This document shows positions 13,260 to 17,593 of a stretch of DNA of 17,593 nt, piece after piece; position 1 is the first letter of the stretch; the number at the start of each line of letters is the position of its first letter. The notes under the pieces were generated by a model. The model was not told the DNA's origin. It did no database searches and was given only the letters and a program-made list of their open reading frames with translations. The DNA is from CAZDAW01 sp964503685 (GTDB lineage Bacteria; Chloroflexota; Anaerolineae; Anaerolineales; Anaerolineaceae): NCBI GenBank assembly GCA_964503685.1, contig CAZDAW010000078.1, positions 1 to 17,593 of the forward strand, written 5' to 3'. Position numbers and translations under genes: made by a program.

Positions 13260-15750
13260 GTTGGTAACATTGACGATTGATGATAAAAAAGTAACTGTAC
13301 CAGAAGGAACGCTGATAGTGGATGCTGCCAAGAAGATTGGCATAGATATCCCCGTTTTTTGTTATCATCCCAAAATGGAACCGGTTGGTATGTGTCGGAT
13401 GTGCCTGGTTGATATTGGCCGTCCTGTCATCGATCGCTCGACTGGACAGGTGGTTATCGAAGATGGTAAACCGAAAATCCAGTTTGGACCCAAATTAGAA
13501 ACTGCATGCACTACCCCTGTTTCAGAGGGGATGGTTGTAGTGGGAATGTCGGATAAAGTTATCGCAGCGCGCAAAGAGATTTTGGAATTTCTGCTGACTT
13601 CTCACCCGTTGGATTGCCCGGTTTGCGACAAAGGCGGTGAATGCCCTCTTCAGAATCTCACCATGCGTTTTGGCCCAGCGGAAAGTCGTTTTATTTTTGA
13701 TGAAAAGATGCATGCAGCCAAGCATGTGCCGCTGGGCGATTTGATTTTCCTTGATCGTGAGCGCTGTATTCAATGCGCCCGGTGTGTTCGTTTTCAAGAG
13801 CAGGTTGCTGGTGATGCCGTGATCGGTTTTTATAGGCGTGGTCGATCTCTTGAAATTGTCACTTACTCTGAACCTGGTTTTGACTCTATCTTTTCTGGTA
13901 ACACAACCGATATTTGTCCGGTCGGCGCTTTGACGACAGCTGACTTCCGGTTTGGCGCCCGCCCGTGGGAACTTAATACAAGCGCATCGATCTGTCCCCA
14001 CTGCCCTGTAGGATGCAATATCGTTTTCAATGTTCGACGTGAGGCAAAGAGCCAGGGTGATACGGTTATTAAACGGGTTTTACCCCGTCAGAATGAAGCG
14101 GTTAATGAAATTTGGATTTGCGACAAGGGTCGTTTTGCTTATCACTTTACTGAAAGTAAAGATCGCTTGTCTCAGCCATTGGTGCGTCGTGAAGGCAACC
14201 TTGTTCCGGCTACCTGGGAAGATGCTTTAGCCTTGGTGGCAGAAAACTTCAAGGAATCTCAAGGTAATTTGCTGACTCTGGCGGGAGGATGTCTTGCTAA
14301 TGAAGATTTGTTCAACCTGAAAAAGTTGACTGATTACATGGACGGCAAGGCAATACTAAACAGTGCAACAGGGGGCGGCGACCTGGTTGCCCAGGTTGGA
14401 CTTGGGCAGGGAAGTAATTTCAAAGACATGGGCAAGGGAACTGCTATTTTGGTTGTAGCCAGTGACTTGCATGAGGAAGCTCCAATCTGGTGGTTGCGCG
14501 TCAAACAAGCGGCTGAACGTGGCGCTGCTTTAATCGTGGTTAATCCCCGATCAACTCGATTGGACCGCTTTGCAATGCATCGTATTCGTTATCATTATGG
14601 TGAAGAAGTCAATACGATTGCCGGAATGATGCCAGGTCAACAGAACAACTTGTCTGAGGAATTGCGCAGTGCAGCGGAAGCATTTGCTTCTGCTGAGAAC
14701 AGCATTATCCTTTTCGGCAATGAGGGTCAGGATTTATCAACTTCGAAGATGCTTGCCCAGGTTTGCGCTCAGTTGCTGATTACTACGAATCACTATGGGA
14801 AACCCAATAATGGTTTGATTGGCGTTTGGAAGCAGGCAAATACGCAGGGCGCCTGGGATATGGGGTTCAGGCCTGTGGATAACCTTTCAGACTTGATTTG
14901 TGCAGCGCGGTCAATTTATATCGCTGGCGCAGATCCTGCTGCCGGAAACCCGGTTATTACTCAGGGATTGAAAAATTCACGATTTGTGGTTGTTCAGGAT
15001 CTATTTCTGACTGAAACTGCTCAACTTGCCGATGTCGTTTTGCCCGCCCGCGCTTTCTCTGAGCGTGAAGGGACTTTTACATCCGGTGAACGTCGTGTGC
15101 AACGTTATTTTCCGGCAGTTTCATCTCATGGCGATGCGCGTTGTGACTACGAAATTCCGGCTTTGATTGGGCAGCGACTCGGATTTGACATTGAATCTCG
15201 TTCTGCTTCTCTGGTGATGCTATGCATAAGTAAAAACGTTCCCGATTATGCAGGTTTGACCTATCAAAAGTTATCCCAGGTGATGGAACAGGAGCCAATT
15301 ATTGGTCGCGCTGATGTTTATTACGGTGGTACATCTTATGATAATCATCAGGGTTTGGGTGTGCAACTTGCCTCTACAATTCAATCCGGCGAGAATATCT
15401 CTTTTCAGAATATCGACACAAAAGTTTCGGCTTTTTCGAAAGATCTATCCAGAGATTCATCAACCATGTGGGCAATACCGATAACTCGATTGTATAACCG
15501 CAGCCGGACTGTTTTGCCATCGCAGTTACTCAGTCGGCGTATTCCAGAGCCGTATATTGCTTTGCACTCGAAAGACGCCGAAAGATTTAAACTGGAAGCT
15601 GGTGATCAGGTACAAATACTGATTAACGAGAATCCTGTGACAATCCTTCTGAAAATTGACGACGGTACTCCGCAAGGTTTTGCTTTACTGCCACGTGAAA
15701 TGGGTCTATCCATTTCTGTTCCCACGCCAGTTCAATTTATGCCGCGCTAG
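13252..15750 (+). CDS. nuoG: NADH-quinone oxidoreductase subunit G
   Basis: Encodes an 832-residue iron-sulfur subunit of the NADH module. The N-terminal ferredoxin-like domain has [2Fe-2S] ligands Cys37, Cys48, Cys51 and Cys86. A His/Cys site follows (His118, Cys122, Cys125, Cys131 in HPLDCPVCDKGGECPLQNL), then another [4Fe-4S] set (Cys172, Cys175, Cys178, Cys222). A fourth motif, Cys248-X2-Cys251-X3-Cys255 with Cys290, matches the off-pathway N7 cluster kept by some bacteria. The remainder (about 300-832) is a molybdopterin-oxidoreductase-like domain that has a structural role in complex I. GGGAG (13241-13245) precedes the ATG, which overlaps nuoF. A 47-bp spacer with a short near-palindrome separates it from nuoH. 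Confidence 0.97.
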   Translation: MGKLVTLTIDDKKVTVPEGTLIVDAAKKIGIDIPVFCYHPKMEPVGMCRMCLVDIGRPVIDRSTGQVVIEDGKPKIQFGPKLETACTTPVSEGMVVVGMSDKVIAARKEILEFLLTSHPLDCPVCDKGGECPLQNLTMRFGPAESRFIFDEKMHAAKHVPLGDLIFLDRERCIQCARCVRFQEQVAGDAVIGFYRRGRSLEIVTYSEPGFDSIFSGNTTDICPVGALTTADFRFGARPWELNTSASICPHCPVGCNIVFNVRREAKSQGDTVIKRVLPRQNEAVNEIWICDKGRFAYHFTESKDRLSQPLVRREGNLVPATWEDALALVAENFKESQGNLLTLAGGCLANEDLFNLKKLTDYMDGKAILNSATGGGDLVAQVGLGQGSNFKDMGKGTAILVVASDLHEEAPIWWLRVKQAAERGAALIVVNPRSTRLDRFAMHRIRYHYGEEVNTIAGMMPGQQNNLSEELRSAAEAFASAENSIILFGNEGQDLSTSKMLAQVCAQLLITTNHYGKPNNGLIGVWKQANTQGAWDMGFRPVDNLSDLICAARSIYIAGADPAAGNPVITQGLKNSRFVVVQDLFLTETAQLADVVLPARAFSEREGTFTSGERRVQRYFPAVSSHGDARCDYEIPALIGQRLGFDIESRSASLVMLCISKNVPDYAGLTYQKLSQVMEQEPIIGRADVYYGGTSYDNHQGLGVQLASTIQSGENISFQNIDTKVSAFSKDLSRDSSTMWAIPITRLYNRSRTVLPSQLLSRRIPEPYIALHSKDAERFKLEAGDQVQILINENPVTILLKIDDGTPQGFALLPREMGLSISVPTPVQFMPR

Positions 15751-15772
15751 GAATTGGCAATTGTGATGCGAG

Positions 15773-15790
15773 CGATAAAATTTATCGGAG
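15773..15790 (+). promoter_or_regulatory. near-palindrome overlapping the nuoH ribosome-binding site
   Basis: CGATAAAATTTATCG (15773-15787) has 7-bp inverted arms around one A, and its last base is the first of the nuoH Shine-Dalgarno GGAG (15787-15790). Fourteen of these bases recur before rpoD (6879-6892). It might be a small hairpin modulating nuoH translation or a protein-binding site; the effect is unknown. Confidence 0.35.
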
Positions 15791-15797
15791 AGTATTT

Positions 15798-16802
15798 ATG
15801 GAAACTGGGTTAATTGTGGAATGGGTTATCAAATCAGCGTTCCTCCTGTTATTCCTGACAGGCGCTTTTGCCTATACCACTCTTTATGAACGTAAGGTTC
15901 TGGCTCGGATGCAAATTCGTGTAGGCCCAAACCGGGCCGGCAAAGCAGGATTACTTCAACCTGTTGCAGATGGTATCAAATTGATTTTTAAGGAAGAATT
16001 GATTCCAGCCCGAGCAGATAAATTTGTTTTTATTCTGGCGCCGATTATTACGGTTATACCGGCTTTGACCATTACGGCTGTTGTTCCGTGGGGAACCAGT
16101 TTAAGAATGTTTGGGCGTGAAATATCCCTTTATGTTGCTGATATCAACGTTGCTGTTTTATATTTGATGTCTGTTACTTCAATTTCTGTATACGGAATTA
16201 CACTGGCTGGCTGGTCTTCGGATAATAAGTATGCCATGTTAGGGGGGTTGCGTTCAACGGCGCAAATGATCAGTTATGAATTGGCTCTGGGTATGTCGAT
16301 GGTAGGGCCGGTTTTGCTGGCTGGTTCTATGAGTCTGGTAGATATTGTTAGTGCACAAAAGAATGTGTGGTTTGTGTTTTTACAGCCGGTCGGGGCAATT
16401 GTCTATATACTTGCTGCTCTCGCTGAAATCAACCGTTCGCCGTTCGATATGGTTGAAGCAGAACAGGAATTGACCGGAGGATATCTGACCGAATATTCCA
16501 GTATGAAGTTTGCTATGTTCTACATGGCGGAATACATCAAGATGATCTGTATCAGTATGATCGGGACGACGCTTTTATTCGGCGGGTATAATGGACCGTT
16601 TGTGGATAGTTATCCAATATTAGGCCCTGTTTATTTCTTTATTAAGGTCGTGTTGTTACTGTTTTTGATGATCTGGATTCGAGCTACATTACCTCGGCTT
16701 CGCTACGATCGACTGATGGCTTTTGGATGGAAAATATTATTCCCACTTTCCCTGTTGAATGTAATTGTTACAGCAATTGGGATCGTGCTGTTTGGAGGAT
16801 AA
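15798..16802 (+). CDS. nuoH: NADH-quinone oxidoreductase subunit H
   Basis: Encodes a 334-residue membrane subunit (ND1 family) that forms the floor of the quinone channel and links the peripheral and membrane arms. About eight hydrophobic helices are visible. Family motifs include LYERKVLARMQIRVGPNRAG, LLQPVADGIKLIFKEE, AEINRSPFDMVEAEQELTGG and TEYSSMKFAMFYMAEY; the acidic residues in these cytoplasmic loops belong to the proposed coupling region. Length is typical. GGAG at 15787-15790 precedes the ATG with 7-nt spacing. The 3' end (GGAGGATAA) supplies the ribosome-binding site for nuoI. Confidence 0.98.
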   Translation: METGLIVEWVIKSAFLLLFLTGAFAYTTLYERKVLARMQIRVGPNRAGKAGLLQPVADGIKLIFKEELIPARADKFVFILAPIITVIPALTITAVVPWGTSLRMFGREISLYVADINVAVLYLMSVTSISVYGITLAGWSSDNKYAMLGGLRSTAQMISYELALGMSMVGPVLLAGSMSLVDIVSAQKNVWFVFLQPVGAIVYILAALAEINRSPFDMVEAEQELTGGYLTEYSSMKFAMFYMAEYIKMICISMIGTTLLFGGYNGPFVDSYPILGPVYFFIKVVLLLFLMIWIRATLPRLRYDRLMAFGWKILFPLSLLNVIVTAIGIVLFGG

Positions 16803-16808
16803 CCAGGT

Positions 16809-17300
16809 ATGTTACGTGGTTTCTTGACAACATTTCGCTCAATGATCAGCAAGCCTGTGACAATTCAGTATCCAGAGCAGAAACGCCCGGTGCGCGAACG
16901 CTTTAAGGGACGGCATGCTTTAAAGCGATATGAGAATGGCCTTGAGAAGTGTATTGGTTGTGCGTTGTGCGCGGCGGCCTGTCCGGCTGATGCAATTTTT
17001 GTTGAGGCATCAGAAAATACGGATGATGCCCGGTATTCTCCGGGCGAACGTTACGCCAGCACATACGAAATCAATTTATTGCGTTGTATCTTCTGCGGAT
17101 ATTGTGAGGATGCCTGCCCGACTGAAGCAATCGTATTAGGCCACGATTATGAGTTGTCGTTTACTGATCGCTCATCTGCAATTCATACAAAAGAAATGCT
17201 GCTTGATCCTGTTCCCCCGGGTGGTAAACCGACGCCTCAAAAAGTTGAGCCGGGCAAATATACTCGTTCAGTGCCTGAAATGAAAGATCCTATTGATTAA
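16809..17300 (+). CDS. nuoI: NADH-quinone oxidoreductase subunit I
   Basis: Encodes a 163-residue peripheral-arm subunit with two [4Fe-4S] clusters (N6a and N6b) that relay electrons from NuoG to NuoB. The two ferredoxin motifs are Cys48-X2-Cys51-X2-Cys54-X3-Cys58 (CIGCALCAAACP) and Cys93-X2-Cys96-X2-Cys99-X3-Cys103 (CIFCGYCEDACP). The N-terminal amphipathic stretch (about 1-35) anchors the protein on the membrane arm. The C-terminal 35 or so residues are Pro/Lys-rich and variable. It starts 6 bp after nuoH, using GGAGG at 16794-16798 inside nuoH. nuoJ follows after 14 bp. Confidence 0.98.
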   Translation: MLRGFLTTFRSMISKPVTIQYPEQKRPVRERFKGRHALKRYENGLEKCIGCALCAAACPADAIFVEASENTDDARYSPGERYASTYEINLLRCIFCGYCEDACPTEAIVLGHDYELSFTDRSSAIHTKEMLLDPVPPGGKPTPQKVEPGKYTRSVPEMKDPID

Positions 17301-17314
17301 CCTGGAGTGTCTGG

Positions 17315-17593
17315 ATGACCTTGCCAATTATTACGTTTCTCGTTCTTGCCCTGGTTGCAGTAGCGGCTGCTGTTGGCATGCTTTTGAGCCGAAATGCGGT
17401 TTATGCAGCGTTATTTTTAGTATTAAACTTTGTTTCGGTCGCTATCTTATATCTGACTCTCGGCGCTCCTTTCATTGCCATGGCGCAGGTGACAGTTTAT
17501 GCCGGGGCGATTATGGTTTTATTCCTGTTTGTGATTATGTTGCTGGGCGCCGAAAAATTATCAACAATAGAGACGGTTGTCTGGCAGCGGCCG
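17315..17593 (+). CDS. nuoJ: NADH-quinone oxidoreductase subunit J, 5' part
   Basis: The gene runs off the window end; 93 codons are visible from ATG 17315, preceded by GGAG (17304-17307) with 7-nt spacing. It encodes a membrane subunit (ND6 family) of the proton-pumping arm. Three hydrophobic helices are visible, at about 3-22, 28-48 and 55-77. The segment GAPFIAMAQVTVYAGAIMVL is strongly characteristic of NuoJ and includes the helix that changes conformation during turnover in structurally studied complexes. Position after nuoI matches the standard nuo order. nuoK and the antiporter-like subunits L, M and N are expected beyond the window. Confidence 0.96.
   Translation, partial: MTLPIITFLVLALVAVAAAVGMLLSRNAVYAALFLVLNFVSVAILYLTLGAPFIAMAQVTVYAGAIMVLFLFVIMLLGAEKLSTIETVVWQRP

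Noticed and set aside
13522..14001. 159-codon open frame on the minus strand inside nuoG
   Set aside because: It lies opposite strongly conserved iron-sulfur motifs of nuoG, its translation has no recognisable domain, and it has no credible promoter or ribosome-binding site.
1..17593. Mobile elements, CRISPR arrays, tRNA or rRNA genes, defence systems
   Set aside because: No transposase, integrase, direct-repeat array, cloverleaf or defence gene was seen on either strand; the genes are all core housekeeping functions.

Overview
This window is ordinary chromosomal housekeeping DNA. All genes lie on the + strand, most are tightly packed, and coding density is very high. Several features point to Chloroflexota, probably class Anaerolineae: the primary sigma factor has a long divergent spacer between regions 1.2 and 2 and an extra helical segment in region 3; the primase has a Toprim insertion; and the complex I proteins look like that group. 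This placement rests on recalled family resemblance, not on a search. I see no mobile element, CRISPR array, phage gene, tRNA or rRNA.

Region 1 (1-1721) holds the 3' part of a CorC/HlyC-type CBS-domain membrane protein gene, with an in-frame stop right at the window edge. It overlaps cdd (cytidine deaminase), which is followed after 7 bp by recO (recombination mediator). Region 2 (1722-8569) holds a fused alpha-beta glycyl-tRNA synthetase gene (glyQS), dnaG (primase) and the primary sigma-70 gene (rpoD/sigA). The order cdd-recO-glyQS-dnaG-sigA matches the Bacillus-type arrangement without era and without the small genes that Bacillus carries before dnaG. The glyQS-dnaG spacer contains an 18-bp perfect palindrome, a strong hairpin terminator and a well-formed promoter that would give dnaG an almost leaderless mRNA.

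Region 3 (8570-17593) begins with a roughly 240-bp AT-rich spacer carrying a long inverted repeat and an extended -10 promoter. It is followed by the complex I operon nuoA-B-C-D-E-F-G-H-I and the start of nuoJ, which is cut by the window end. nuoE, nuoF and nuoG, the NADH-oxidising module, are all present with their cofactor ligands. The enzyme is therefore NADH:quinone oxidoreductase rather than an 11-subunit ferredoxin- or F420-type complex. nuoK-N are expected beyond the window.

I found no undescribed biological system. The points worth a second look are modest: the premature stop in corC, the glyQS fusion, regulatory architecture around glyQS, dnaG and rpoD, a 14-bp near-palindrome shared by two spacers, and lineage-specific insertions in the primase and sigma factor.
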